Of a stretch of 64,000 nucleotides of DNA, positions 19,201 through 26,423 are shown one piece after another. Location: NCBI RefSeq assembly GCF_030649675.1, contig NZ_JAUTDR010000011.1, positions 62,001 through 126,000 on the forward strand, written 5' to 3'. Within the stretch, counting starts at the first letter, position 1. Each line of letters begins with the position of its first letter. Made by a program: the position numbers and the translations under genes. The notes below the pieces were generated by a model. It was not told the origin of the DNA. It made no database searches and saw only the letters and a program-made list of their open reading frames with translations. The DNA comes from Haliea sp. E1-2-M8 (GTDB lineage Bacteria; Pseudomonadota; Gammaproteobacteria; Pseudomonadales; Halieaceae).

Positions 19201-19602
19201 TTCTGGTTGCTGAACCTGGTCGGCGAGCGGGAGGTTGCCGGGGCGCCGGATCCGGCCCTGTTCACCGCTACCGCGATGATCGGCATGATTGCGCTGGCGG
19301 GGATCGTGGTGCGCAATTCCCTGATCCTGGTGGAGTTCGTGACCCAGGCCCGGGATCGCGGCGCCAGTGTTACCGAGGCCTTGCTGGAAGCGGGCCATGT
19401 GCGCATGCGGCCGGTGCTGCTGACCGCCGGAACGACGCTTCTGGGCAACCTGGTCATCATTCTCGACCCGGTGTTCAGTGGCCTCGCGCTGGCCATTATT
19501 TTTGGCATCATCGCCTCTACCCTGTTGACTCTGGTGGTGGTGCCGGTGGTGTACCTGCTGGTGTTTGACAAACCTGCCGAGGAGGCTGTTGCCAATGAAT
19601 AG
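16279..19602 (+). CDS. RND-family efflux pump inner-membrane subunit
   Basis: Encodes a 1107-aa RND permease. ATG 16279 is chosen because it starts the family N-terminus just before TM1, 10 bases after arsR; the longer ORF runs into arsR. TM1 is about residues 17-35, followed by the porter domain, TM2-6, a second porter domain and TM7-12. The proton-relay pair is present in LLVDDPITGVDN (D420, D421), and AGIVVRNSLILVEF marks TM10. It differs from AcrB-like pumps in its shorter, distinct porter loops. The substrate is unknown. No outer-membrane TolC-type partner is encoded next to it. Confidence 0.93.
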   Translation: MTHPLDRLVAHTLGGGLPKALFFVGLLVGVLSLLYTPREEEPQIVVPVVDVFVEAPGLDASQVERQVAIPLEKLLAQIPGVEHVYSTTTPGHTAVTLAFHVGEDREESLLNTYNKLYSNQHQIPAVVSNWHLRPVEVDDVAIVVLALWSSAPERYSDHDLRRVADELSTHLQRIPDSGAVTVTGGRARQVQILLDPEALASRRTTAADIVSALSVSNQLQPAGRWSFNNESILLESGDALRSPADLPGLVVNVIDGAPVYLQDVGRIVDGPEEPTAYTWIAFSESESRALVTSGQRYPMVTLNVAKKPGTNAVSVAQRVHGEMATLQRELLPADLHLEVLRDYGQTADEKVNNLTSSLGFAIVTVVVFISVFLGWRAGLVVGLAVPICYGITLALDMAFGYTINRVTLFALILSLGLLVDDPITGVDNIARNFAEGRGPRARRIVDAMAEIRIPLLMSTLTIVFAFLPLAFITGMMGPYMAPMAFNVPVAVISSTAVAFMVTPWLASRLLPSVDSDELEALTGGPGGARADGTYARWMRPLLAGRGKAKAVVWVVLVLFVLAASLPLFRLVPLKLLPYDNKNEVQVLVDMPESASLEHTAAVSQRVSQALLRVPEVRAVAAFVGQPSPIDFNGMVRRHYQREAPYLADLRITLVDKAEREHQSHAVVLRIRKLLQPLQRDGVKLKVVEVPPGPPVMSTLVAEVYGETLTSYASQRQAALVLAQRLQREAHVVEVDTSVEDPHQRLRFVTDKTKAALSGIATTDINQIIAMANQGYVAGYLQQPGEALPLPVLMRLAPEQRVSLHDFERLQVKGRAGITQASSAQGLDAAPQPLVALGELGTFQRAEAEQAIQRKDLRPVVYVTAELSGRPPADVIADLVADRGAEPGAANPWQGRSFLSAGGGDGWQVPDDIEVSWTGEGEWRITVDVFRDMGLAFAFALVAIFFVLRIQTASSALSLIIMAAIPLTVIGIMPGFWLLNLVGEREVAGAPDPALFTATAMIGMIALAGIVVRNSLILVEFVTQARDRGASVTEALLEAGHVRMRPVLLTAGTTLLGNLVIILDPVFSGLALAIIFGIIASTLLTLVVVPVVYLLVFDKPAEEAVANE

Positions 19603-20647
19603 AATGCGGACCTGGCTGCCGGCCCTGGGCGCGGTGGTGCTGCTGGTGCTGCTGGTGGCCTGGATGGCGGGATTGTTTAGCGAGCGGTTGGCGCCGGGGC
19701 TGGAGCAACGTCGGGCTACAGGACCTGAGCCCGTATACACCGTCGAGTCGGAGGAGGTGCCGGTGACCGAGCCCGTGTCCGGCTCCGTGGAGGCCAAGCA
19801 GGCCACCGTTATTTCCTCGCGCATCATGTCCCGGATTCAGAGGATCCATGTGCGGGCCGGTGACCAGGTCAGCGAAGGCCAGGTCCTGGTGGAGCTGGAA
19901 AAGTCCGATCTCGAGGCTCGCGCCGCGCAGGCTACCGACCAGATCAACGTGGTCAGAGCGCGCCTGACCGAAGCTGAACGCAATTTGCAGCGGGCAGTGG
20001 AACTGCAGGGGCGTGGCCTGCTTTCCATGTCAGATCGGGACGCGGCCCAGGCCAACCGCGACACCCTGCAGGCCGAGTTGCATAGCGCGGAACAGGCGCT
20101 GGCGGAGTCTCGCGCAGCGCTTGCCTATGCTTCCATTCTGTCGCCCATCGCTGGCCGGGTAGTGGACCGTTTTGCCGAGCCAGGTGACACGGCCGCGCCC
20201 GGTTCCCGCCTGATTTCCCTGTACAACCCCCTGTCACTGCGGGTTGAGGCCCAGGTACGGGAACAGCTGGCGCTGGCCCTGGATATCGGCCAGCCGATAC
20301 CGGTGAGCCTGCCGGCATTGGATCTGCATGTCGAAGGTGCGATCGAGGAGATAGTGCCGGCCGCCGAGCCCGGTTCGCGCAGCTTCCTGGTGAAGATTCG
20401 CCTGCCCTACGACGAGCGCCTGCTCCCCGGCATGTATGCCCGCGTTTTGGTGCCCGCGGGCTCGGAACAGCGGCTCTATGTACCGAGAGCGCTGCTGGCC
20501 CAGGTCGGGCAGCTGTGGGTGGTCAGCGTGGCGGGGCCGGAAGGGCCCGAGCGCCGTTTCCTGCGCCTGGGCCGGGAGGTCACTGGCGGCCGGGTCGAAG
20601 TGGTATCTGGGTTGGCCCCGGGGGATAAGGTATTACCTCTGGAATGA
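19595..20647 (+). CDS. RND membrane-fusion (periplasmic adaptor) protein
   Basis: Encodes a 350-aa HlyD/AcrA-type adaptor. ATG 19595 overlaps the pump gene by eight bases and has GAGGAGG at 19579-19585. A membrane-anchor helix is at about residues 6-26 rather than a lipobox. The lipoyl half-motifs GSVEAKQATVISSRIMSRI and ASILSPIAGRVVDRFAEPGD flank an alpha-helical hairpin (about residues 105-185). Beta-barrel and membrane-proximal domains follow. It links the RND pump to an outer-membrane channel. It ends convergently 36 bases from a ketosteroid isomerase. Confidence 0.93.
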   Translation: MNRMRTWLPALGAVVLLVLLVAWMAGLFSERLAPGLEQRRATGPEPVYTVESEEVPVTEPVSGSVEAKQATVISSRIMSRIQRIHVRAGDQVSEGQVLVELEKSDLEARAAQATDQINVVRARLTEAERNLQRAVELQGRGLLSMSDRDAAQANRDTLQAELHSAEQALAESRAALAYASILSPIAGRVVDRFAEPGDTAAPGSRLISLYNPLSLRVEAQVREQLALALDIGQPIPVSLPALDLHVEGAIEEIVPAAEPGSRSFLVKIRLPYDERLLPGMYARVLVPAGSEQRLYVPRALLAQVGQLWVVSVAGPEGPERRFLRLGREVTGGRVEVVSGLAPGDKVLPLE

Positions 20648-20683
20648 GCGCATCGCCGGCGTTACCCGGCGGCTGACAGACCC

Positions 20684-21046
20684 TCAGCTTTCGGTCTGCA
20701 TGTTGTCGGGCCCCCAATAGGCTTTCATGCTGCTGATCTTGCCATCGGCAGCGAATTCGAACACATCGATAACATCCATCTGCATCCCCGGCATCAAAAC
20801 CTGGAAGGGGAAGGCGACGGCGTTGCCGGCACAGCGGGCGGGGCCCGTGAGTTTCAGTTTCGCGCCGGCGCCCAGGGCGCCCGCATAGAACGCGCAGATT
20901 GCTTCCAGGCCACGGTGCGGCTCGCTACCGACCGGATCCTCGACCACGGCATCTTCCGCGTACATGCCGCGGATAATGTTCACATCACCCTGTGCAAAGG
21001 CTTCGACGTAGCGCTCTACCATGGCGATCTTGTCGCTGTTGTCCAT
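20684..21046 (-). CDS. Steroid delta5-3-ketoisomerase (KSI)-like protein
   Basis: Encodes a 120-aa SnoaL/NTF2-fold protein that aligns well with Pseudomonas putida ketosteroid isomerase. The catalytic residues all have counterparts: Tyr13 in ERYVEAF (Tyr16), Asp37 in VEDPVG (the general base Asp40) and Asp91 in MDVIDVF (Asp103). KSI moves the C5-C6 double bond of 3-oxo-steroids to C4-C5. It ends an operon with two acyl-CoA dehydrogenases, 35 bases downstream of the second, which supports steroid rather than generic SnoaL function. Substrate remains inferred. Confidence 0.82.
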   Translation of the reverse strand: MDNSDKIAMVERYVEAFAQGDVNIIRGMYAEDAVVEDPVGSEPHRGLEAICAFYAGALGAGAKLKLTGPARCAGNAVAFPFQVLMPGMQMDVIDVFEFAADGKISSMKAYWGPDNMQTES

Positions 21047-21081
21047 AGTGTTCTCCCTGTGTTGGTTATTGTTGTTGCAAG

Positions 21082-22221
21082 TCAGTAGCCGCAGAGACTG
21101 GCGTAGCGATCCCTGTGGAACCCGGTATCGCCGAAGATTTGCATGGTGACACGGGCCCGCTTCAGAAAGAAGCCGATTTCCAGTTCATCGGTAACACCGA
21201 TGCCGCCGTGCAACTGCACGGCTTCATTGGTTGCCAGCTTCACCAGTTCGTTCAGCTGCGCTTTCGCGAGGCTCGCGATCAGCGCCAGTTGCTGCGGGTT
21301 GTCGTCTACCGTGGCCAGAGCTTGCAGCACCACCGAACGCGCCAGTTCCAGTTCCGCCTGCAGGCGCGAGGCCCGGTGCTGCAGGGCCTGGAAGCTGCCG
21401 ATCGGGACGCCGAACTGCACCCGTTCCTTGAGCCAGGCCACGGTGCGGGCAAACACTTCCTCGGCGCTGCCGAGCATCTCCGCCGCCAGGGCGACGCGGC
21501 CCCGGTCCAGCACCGTGTCCAGCCACTCCCCGGCTGCGCCCGGCTCGCCGAGGATTGCAGTCGCCGGAACAGTGACATTGTCGAAGCGGATGTTGGCCGC
21601 GTTGCGGCTGTCGACCATCAAGGTGCGCTGACAATCGACACCCACGCTGTCGCGCGGCACCAGCACAACACTCAGCCCCTCGCGGTCACCGGGTTCACCG
21701 GTAGTGCGCGCCACCACCAGCAGCAGGTCCGCTGAGTGGCCGTCGAGGACGAAGCATTTCTCGCCGTTTAGGCACAGGCTGTCGCCGTTGCGCTCGGCGC
21801 GGGTCGCAATATGGTAGGGGCGGTGGTGGTGGCTCTCCTCCAGGGCCAGGGCCAGGGTTAGCTCACCCGCCGCAAGCTGCGGCAAATACTCCTCCCGCTG
21901 TGCTTCCGTGCCCCCCAACAGGATGGCCGAGGCGCCGACCACCGCGGTGGCAAACAGCGGCGATGCGGTCAGGTTGCGCCCGGTTTCCTGCAGCAACACC
22001 CCGAGACCGGTGAAACCGAATTCCAGGCCGCCATGGCTTTCCGGCAGGATCACGCTGGCCCAGCCCAGCTCCGCCATCTGCTGCCACAGCGTCTGGCTGT
22101 AGCCGCTGGCATCGCGGCTGTCGCGCAGGGCGCGTAGTGCTGCAACCGGCGCGTGCTGCTCAAGGAAATCCCGCGCGGTCTCGGCCAGCAGGCGCTGTTC
22201 TTCGTTCAGTACCAATGCCAT
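21082..22221 (-). CDS. Acyl-CoA dehydrogenase-like subunit, probably non-catalytic partner
   Basis: Encodes a 379-aa acyl-CoA dehydrogenase homologue from ATG 22221; an upstream in-frame start lies inside the preceding gene. Overall fold motifs are retained (QLHGGIGVTDE near the C-terminus). The catalytic base seems lost at both known positions: G241 replaces Glu in the helix-G Glu-Arg motif, and G364 replaces Glu in the C-terminal YEG motif. The usual EPxxGSD flavin/substrate loop is replaced by EESHHHRPY. Ten bases downstream of a normal homologue, it fits the second subunit of an alpha2beta2 heterotetramer as in actinobacterial steroid ACADs. Confidence 0.88.
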   Translation of the reverse strand: MALVLNEEQRLLAETARDFLEQHAPVAALRALRDSRDASGYSQTLWQQMAELGWASVILPESHGGLEFGFTGLGVLLQETGRNLTASPLFATAVVGASAILLGGTEAQREEYLPQLAAGELTLALALEESHHHRPYHIATRAERNGDSLCLNGEKCFVLDGHSADLLLVVARTTGEPGDREGLSVVLVPRDSVGVDCQRTLMVDSRNAANIRFDNVTVPATAILGEPGAAGEWLDTVLDRGRVALAAEMLGSAEEVFARTVAWLKERVQFGVPIGSFQALQHRASRLQAELELARSVVLQALATVDDNPQQLALIASLAKAQLNELVKLATNEAVQLHGGIGVTDELEIGFFLKRARVTMQIFGDTGFHRDRYASLCGY

Positions 22222-22231
22222 TACGGTCTCC

Positions 22232-23440
22232 TCAGGATTCTGTCGCTGCTTTCGGCGGCTGCGGCAACTGCAGGATGTTGCGCGCGATGACGTTGAGCTG
22301 CACCTCGGTAGTGCCGCCGGCAATGGTCATGGCCTTGGAGCCGGCCCAGAGACGGGTTGTGTCCAGTTCCTCGGGGGTGAAGCCGGGCGCTTCCCAGCCC
22401 AGGCCGCGGCTGCCCATGATGGCCAGAAGCAGTTCGCTTTTGTCCTTCACGGCCTCGGTGCCGAGGTATTTCATGCACAGGCCGACAGTGCTCTGCTGGC
22501 CATTGGCGCGCTCCTCGAAGCCGCGCATGTGGGTGAGGGCGATAGCGTGCATCCGCATCTCGAAACTGACCAGGTCACTGCGTAGCTGGCTGTTGGCGAT
22601 ACGCCCGTCGACAAATTCCAGGTAATCCCGGGCGGCATGTACCGGCGGCACTTCCTGGCGTGGGGATTCACTGCCCATCTCCGCCATCAGCTTGCGCTCG
22701 TGCACCAGCAGAGCCTTGGCCACCGACCAGCCCTTGTTCAGGCCGCCGACCAGATTCTCACCGGGCACCTCTACATTGTCGAAGAAGGTCTGGCAGAACT
22801 CGGACTCGCCGCTGATCAGCGCAATCGGCGTGGTGCTGACCCCGGGGCTGGCCATGTCGATCAGCAGAAAGCTGATGCCCTCCTGTTTCTTGACGGTCGT
22901 GTCTGTGCGCACCAGGCAAAAAATCCAGTCGGACTTGTCCGCGGCAGTGGTCCAGATTTTGCTGCCACTGACCAGGAAGTGGTCGCCCTTGTCGTCCGCG
23001 CGGGTCTGCAGGCTGGCGAGGTCGGAGCCGGCACCGGGCTCGGAATAGCCCTGGCACCAGCGCACCTCGCCATTGACGATGGCGCGCAGGTGCTTCTGCT
23101 TCTGTTCCTCGGTGCCGTATTCCAGCAGGGCCGGGCCCAGCATCCACAGGCCCAGGCTGTACAGTGGGCTGCGGGCCCGGATACGCTTCATCTCTTCCTT
23201 CAGCACCTGGCCCTGTTGCGGGGTCAGGCCGCCGCCGCCATAGGCGGTCGGCCACTCCGGCGCCGTCCAGCCGCGATCGCGCATGCGCTCAAACCAGAGC
23301 CGGCTGTCCGCGCTGGCGAACTCACCGCGGCGACCCCCCCAGTATTGCTCCTCGGGGGTGCTGGGCAGGCGCTGGGACGGCGGGCAGTTGGCTTCCAGCC
23401 ACTGCCGGGTGTCCCCGCGAAATTGATCCAGGTCGTCCAC
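22232..23440 (-). CDS. Acyl-CoA dehydrogenase, probable catalytic subunit
   Basis: Encodes a 402-aa acyl-CoA dehydrogenase starting at GTG 23440, which has AGGAG eight bases upstream. The flavin/substrate motif YSEPGAGSDLASL is intact at about residues 132-144, and WTTAADKSDW follows. Glu248 in VHERKLMAEMG occupies the helix-G catalytic position used by isovaleryl- and steroid-type dehydrogenases. The C-terminal position is Gly in IAGGTTEVQL, normal for this branch. It is first in an operon with the divergent homologue and a ketosteroid isomerase, suggesting oxidation of a steroid side-chain or ring CoA thioester. Confidence 0.92.
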   Translation of the reverse strand: MDDLDQFRGDTRQWLEANCPPSQRLPSTPEEQYWGGRRGEFASADSRLWFERMRDRGWTAPEWPTAYGGGGLTPQQGQVLKEEMKRIRARSPLYSLGLWMLGPALLEYGTEEQKQKHLRAIVNGEVRWCQGYSEPGAGSDLASLQTRADDKGDHFLVSGSKIWTTAADKSDWIFCLVRTDTTVKKQEGISFLLIDMASPGVSTTPIALISGESEFCQTFFDNVEVPGENLVGGLNKGWSVAKALLVHERKLMAEMGSESPRQEVPPVHAARDYLEFVDGRIANSQLRSDLVSFEMRMHAIALTHMRGFEERANGQQSTVGLCMKYLGTEAVKDKSELLLAIMGSRGLGWEAPGFTPEELDTTRLWAGSKAMTIAGGTTEVQLNVIARNILQLPQPPKAATES

Positions 23441-23608
23441 GTGATGTCTCCTGTTGTGCGGCCGGTTGCCAAGGGTAATGGTCGCGGGGCCAGAAGCAAC
23501 GACCTTTACCGCCGCGCCCGGCCCAGATCCCGGTCTGGTATAGAGCAGCAAACCCGCCCTGCCCAGGCAATCTCTCGCCTCGGGTTCAGCGCCGTGTACT
23601 GCCCGCGT

Positions 23609-23632
23609 TGACCACCGCGCCCGCGATGGTCA
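23609..23632 (+). promoter_or_regulatory. Candidate operator palindrome between ACAD operon and SDR
   Basis: A 24-bp imperfect palindrome has arms TGACCA and TGGTCA around an inner CGCG-CC-CGCG core; 10 of 12 base pairs match. A further TGGTCA half-site follows at 23643-23648. It lies in the 228-base divergent gap, 36 bases before the SDR start and 168 from the ACAD start. Such symmetry is typical of TetR- or GntR-type operators controlling catabolic genes, but no regulator gene adjoins it here. The role is inferred only. Confidence 0.4.
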
Positions 23633-23668
23633 TGCTCCGCGCTGGTCAATAATAGAGGGAACCGGGCG

Positions 23669-24418
23669 ATGCAGCGATTTTCGGACAAGGTAGTACTGGT
23701 GACGGGTGCCGGCAGCGGTATCGGGCGGGCGGCGGCGCTGCGCATCGCCGCGGAGGGCGGCAGTGTCTACTGTCTGGACGTCAACCAGGCGGGCCTGGAT
23801 GAGACCCTCGCCCTGATCGCGGCAGAGGGTGGCGCAGCCGCGGCCCAGCTTTGCGATATCAGCGATGAAGCACAGGTGCGCGCGGCGGTCGCAGCCTGCG
23901 TTGCCCGCTATGGCAGCCTGTATGCACTGGTGAACATGGCCGGCATCCTCCGCTTCGACGACACCGACGCCCTGGAAACCAGTGCCTGGCAGCGGGTCAT
24001 TGACGTCAACCTGACCGGCACCATGATTCTGTGCCGGGAGGTCCTGCCGCATCTGCTGGCGAGCCGTGGCAGCATCGTCAATGCGGCCTCCACGGCTGCC
24101 CTGTCCGGTCTTCCCTGCGGCGCCGCCTATTCCGCCAGCAAGGGCGGGGTCCTGGCCATGACCCGCAGCATTGCGGTGGAGTATGCCAAGCGCGGGGTGC
24201 GCGCGAACTGCGTCTGCCCGGGCGATATCAACACCGGCATGACGGTGGATATCAAGTGGCCGCCGAACATGGACTTCGAGTTGATCGGGCGTATCTCCTC
24301 GCTTTCGGGGGCCAAGGGTCCGGAGGTCATGGCGGGAGTTATTGCCATGTTGGCCTCGGAAGACGGGATTCATGTCACCGGTGAGGATATCCGGGTGGAC
24401 GGTGGCACCTTGTCCTGA
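23669..24418 (+). CDS. Short-chain dehydrogenase/reductase
   Basis: Encodes a 249-aa classical SDR. The cofactor motif TGAGSGIG is at the N-terminus, and the CLDVN acidic residue suggests NAD(H) rather than NADP(H). NMAG, the catalytic Ser in NAASTAAL and the YSASK Tyr-Lys pair are present. It resembles hydroxysteroid and sugar/alcohol dehydrogenases of this size. It is divergent from the ACAD/ketosteroid isomerase operon and may share its regulation through a palindrome in between. The exact substrate is unknown. It ends convergently two bases from an HtrA-type protease gene. Confidence 0.9.
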   Translation: MQRFSDKVVLVTGAGSGIGRAAALRIAAEGGSVYCLDVNQAGLDETLALIAAEGGAAAAQLCDISDEAQVRAAVAACVARYGSLYALVNMAGILRFDDTDALETSAWQRVIDVNLTGTMILCREVLPHLLASRGSIVNAASTAALSGLPCGAAYSASKGGVLAMTRSIAVEYAKRGVRANCVCPGDINTGMTVDIKWPPNMDFELIGRISSLSGAKGPEVMAGVIAMLASEDGIHVTGEDIRVDGGTLS

Positions 24419-24420
24419 AG

Positions 24421-25494
24421 CTACTGTGACTCGATCAGGGTAACCTTCACGTCCCGCTGTTCGTTACCATTGCGCAGGGTGACCGTTACCACATCGCCGG
24501 GTTGCCGGGTTTCCAGCAGGCTCAGGTAGTCGTCGTTGGTACGTACCGGCTTGCCGTTGACCGCCACGATGATGTCGCCGAGCTTGATTTCACCGCGTGC
24601 GTTGCGATACGCCCCGCGAATGCCTGCCTGCTCCGCGGGCAGACCCCGAAAGACACCGACCACCGGCAGCCCCTCGATCCGGAAACGTCGAATCCAGCTG
24701 TCGCTGGCGAGATCCAGGCCCATGATTGGCCGCAGCATGCGGCCGTAGCTGATCAGCTGGGGCACGACGTCTTTCACCGTGTTCACCGGGATTGCAAAGC
24801 CGATACCGGCATTGGCGCCGCTGGGGCTGTAGATGGCGGTATTCACGCCCACCAACTGGCCGAGGGAGTTCAGCAGTGGGCCGCCGGAATTACCGGGATT
24901 GATCGCGGCATCGGTCTGGATGACCCCGCGGATGGTGCGATTACCCGGTGCCCGGATCTCGCGCCCAAGGGCGCTGACCACGCCGGTAGTCAGGGTGGTA
25001 TCAAGGCCAAAGGGGTTGCCGATCGCCAGGACCTTGCGCCCCACGCTGAGCTCCGATGAATCCCCCACTGGCAACCTGATCAGGCTTGTCGGCGGGTTGG
25101 CAATGCGCAGCACCGCGAGATCCTTCTCCGGAGCCACGCCGATCACTTCGGCGTCAAATTCGGTCTGGTCCTGCAGGGTGACCGTCAGGCGCTGGGCGCC
25201 GGCGATGACGTGGTAGTTGGTAACGATGAGGCCGCTGGTATCCCAGACAAAGCCGCTGCCAGAGCCGCGGGGTATCTCGTGTATGTTTAGCGAAAACATG
25301 TCCCGGCGCAGGGCCTTGTTGGTCACGAACACCACCGCCGGGCTCGCCTTGCGGAATATCTCGGTGCTGTTGGCTTCGTCCTCGGTGGCAAAGCTCAGGT
25401 AGTCCACTGCCGCTGTCGTTGCAGCCGGCACCAGCAGCAGTGCGAACAATAGCCTGCGCAGAGAACTGCAGATTCCTTGGCTCAATGCGGTCAT
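24421..25494 (-). CDS. Periplasmic HtrA-family serine protease with one PDZ domain
   Basis: Encodes a 357-aa trypsin-like protease. The N-terminus is a signal peptide of about 28 residues (hydrophobic LLFALLLVPAATTAA), so it looks secreted rather than anchored like DegS. The triad is visible: His in VTNYHVI, Asp in EKDLAVL and Ser in INPGNSGGPLL. One PDZ domain occupies about residues 255-350 (LGDIIVAVNGKPV). One PDZ is the DegS/AlgW layout rather than DegP. It follows a DUF1499 membrane protein by six bases. A role in envelope quality control is inferred. Confidence 0.92.
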   Translation of the reverse strand: MTALSQGICSSLRRLLFALLLVPAATTAAVDYLSFATEDEANSTEIFRKASPAVVFVTNKALRRDMFSLNIHEIPRGSGSGFVWDTSGLIVTNYHVIAGAQRLTVTLQDQTEFDAEVIGVAPEKDLAVLRIANPPTSLIRLPVGDSSELSVGRKVLAIGNPFGLDTTLTTGVVSALGREIRAPGNRTIRGVIQTDAAINPGNSGGPLLNSLGQLVGVNTAIYSPSGANAGIGFAIPVNTVKDVVPQLISYGRMLRPIMGLDLASDSWIRRFRIEGLPVVGVFRGLPAEQAGIRGAYRNARGEIKLGDIIVAVNGKPVRTNDDYLSLLETRQPGDVVTVTLRNGNEQRDVKVTLIESQ

Positions 25495-25500
25495 GCGGGC

Positions 25501-26229
25501 TCAGGTTCCCTCTTGTTTGAACGCAGCGATAAACGCGCGAATACGTTTGGCGTTGGCACCGATATCACCGACGCCGACCCGTGATACAGAGCGCAGGTCG
25601 ATCACGCTGCCTTCGGCCGTGGAGCGAACGCGGATGGCGATATCGTCTTTGAACGCCATGATGGCAGTAGTGTCCACAGCTTCAATATAAGCGCTCTCGG
25701 GATCCTGCCAGACAATGTCCCAGCCCAGTCCGGCCGCCACTTCCAGGGCGTGGCGGTAGGCATTGCTGGCGCTGCGCTCACTGCGCAGGCTCTCCAGGTC
25801 GGGGTAGGCTTCGCGCTGTACACCCAGAGTGTCTGGCTTGACCGCCAGAGTGTTGCTGTCCGGCCCGCGCAGGGTGGTTGCATGGGTGAACACGGGCGGG
25901 TCACTCAGGTCAGTGGTAATGTCGTGGATGGGCGGGTAGTAACCCCGGGTAGCCAGCACTGACAGGAACAGCAGGGTGCCGGGCAGCACCAGCGCTGCGC
26001 CCAGCCAGATCTGGCGGCTTCGTTGCCGGTACCGTGGCAACGCCAGCAACAGCACCAGCAGCAACAGGACAACGGCCGCGGCGAGACAGCTGATGGCGTA
26101 AAGCATCAGCCCCTGTTGCCAGAGGCCGGCCCTCACCATCAGTACCGCCAGCGGCAGGGCCAGCAGCAGGGCCAGGGCGAGATAGGTCAGTACCGTGAGC
26201 AGTCGCGATGAACCCGGAGACTGTTGCAT
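25501..26229 (-). CDS. DUF1499 membrane protein
   Basis: Encodes a 242-aa protein from ATG 26229, which has GGAG about seven bases upstream; the longer reading starts with TTG. Three hydrophobic segments occupy roughly residues 11-105. The C-terminal half is a DUF1499 domain: PPIHDITTDLSDPP, then AYRHALEVAAGLGWDIV, and the family end motif SRVGVGDIGANAKRIRAF. The function of DUF1499 is unknown. The gene is co-directional with the HtrA-type protease, six bases apart, which suggests joint envelope function. Confidence 0.88.
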   Translation of the reverse strand: MQQSPGSSRLLTVLTYLALALLLALPLAVLMVRAGLWQQGLMLYAISCLAAAVVLLLLVLLLALPRYRQRSRQIWLGAALVLPGTLLFLSVLATRGYYPPIHDITTDLSDPPVFTHATTLRGPDSNTLAVKPDTLGVQREAYPDLESLRSERSASNAYRHALEVAAGLGWDIVWQDPESAYIEAVDTTAIMAFKDDIAIRVRSTAEGSVIDLRSVSRVGVGDIGANAKRIRAFIAAFKQEGT

Positions 26230-26255
26230 GAGGGTGCTCCACAATTAATAGGATT

Positions 26256-26278
26256 GCGCAAGAATACTATTCCTGCGC
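26256..26278 (+). promoter_or_regulatory. Candidate operator palindrome between DUF1499 gene and SDR
   Basis: A 23-bp palindrome GCGCA-a-GAATA-c-TATTC-c-TGCGC has 10 of 11 pairs matched. It lies 26 bases upstream of the minus-strand DUF1499/protease operon start and 145 before the SDR start, so it could control the leftward operon by covering its promoter. TATTCT inside the palindrome would make a usable minus-strand -10. No adjacent regulator gene is seen. Confidence 0.4.
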
Positions 26279-26423
26279 GCGAGGTGCGAGGCTCGCAACC
26301 GGTTCAACAGAGCAGTCACGAGCATCGCTTTTGTCACTGCCTGATTGAGCTTTAGGGGGGCATTTGCTTAACTCCGGCGCTCTTATTCAACAACAAGCCC
26401 CAGCGGGGCGAGGGAGCGTTCAG

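Noticed and set aside
22637-23611. 324-codon plus-strand open frame across the acyl-CoA dehydrogenase
   Set aside because: Antisense to a well-supported ACAD with conserved motifs; composition is that of a shadow frame.
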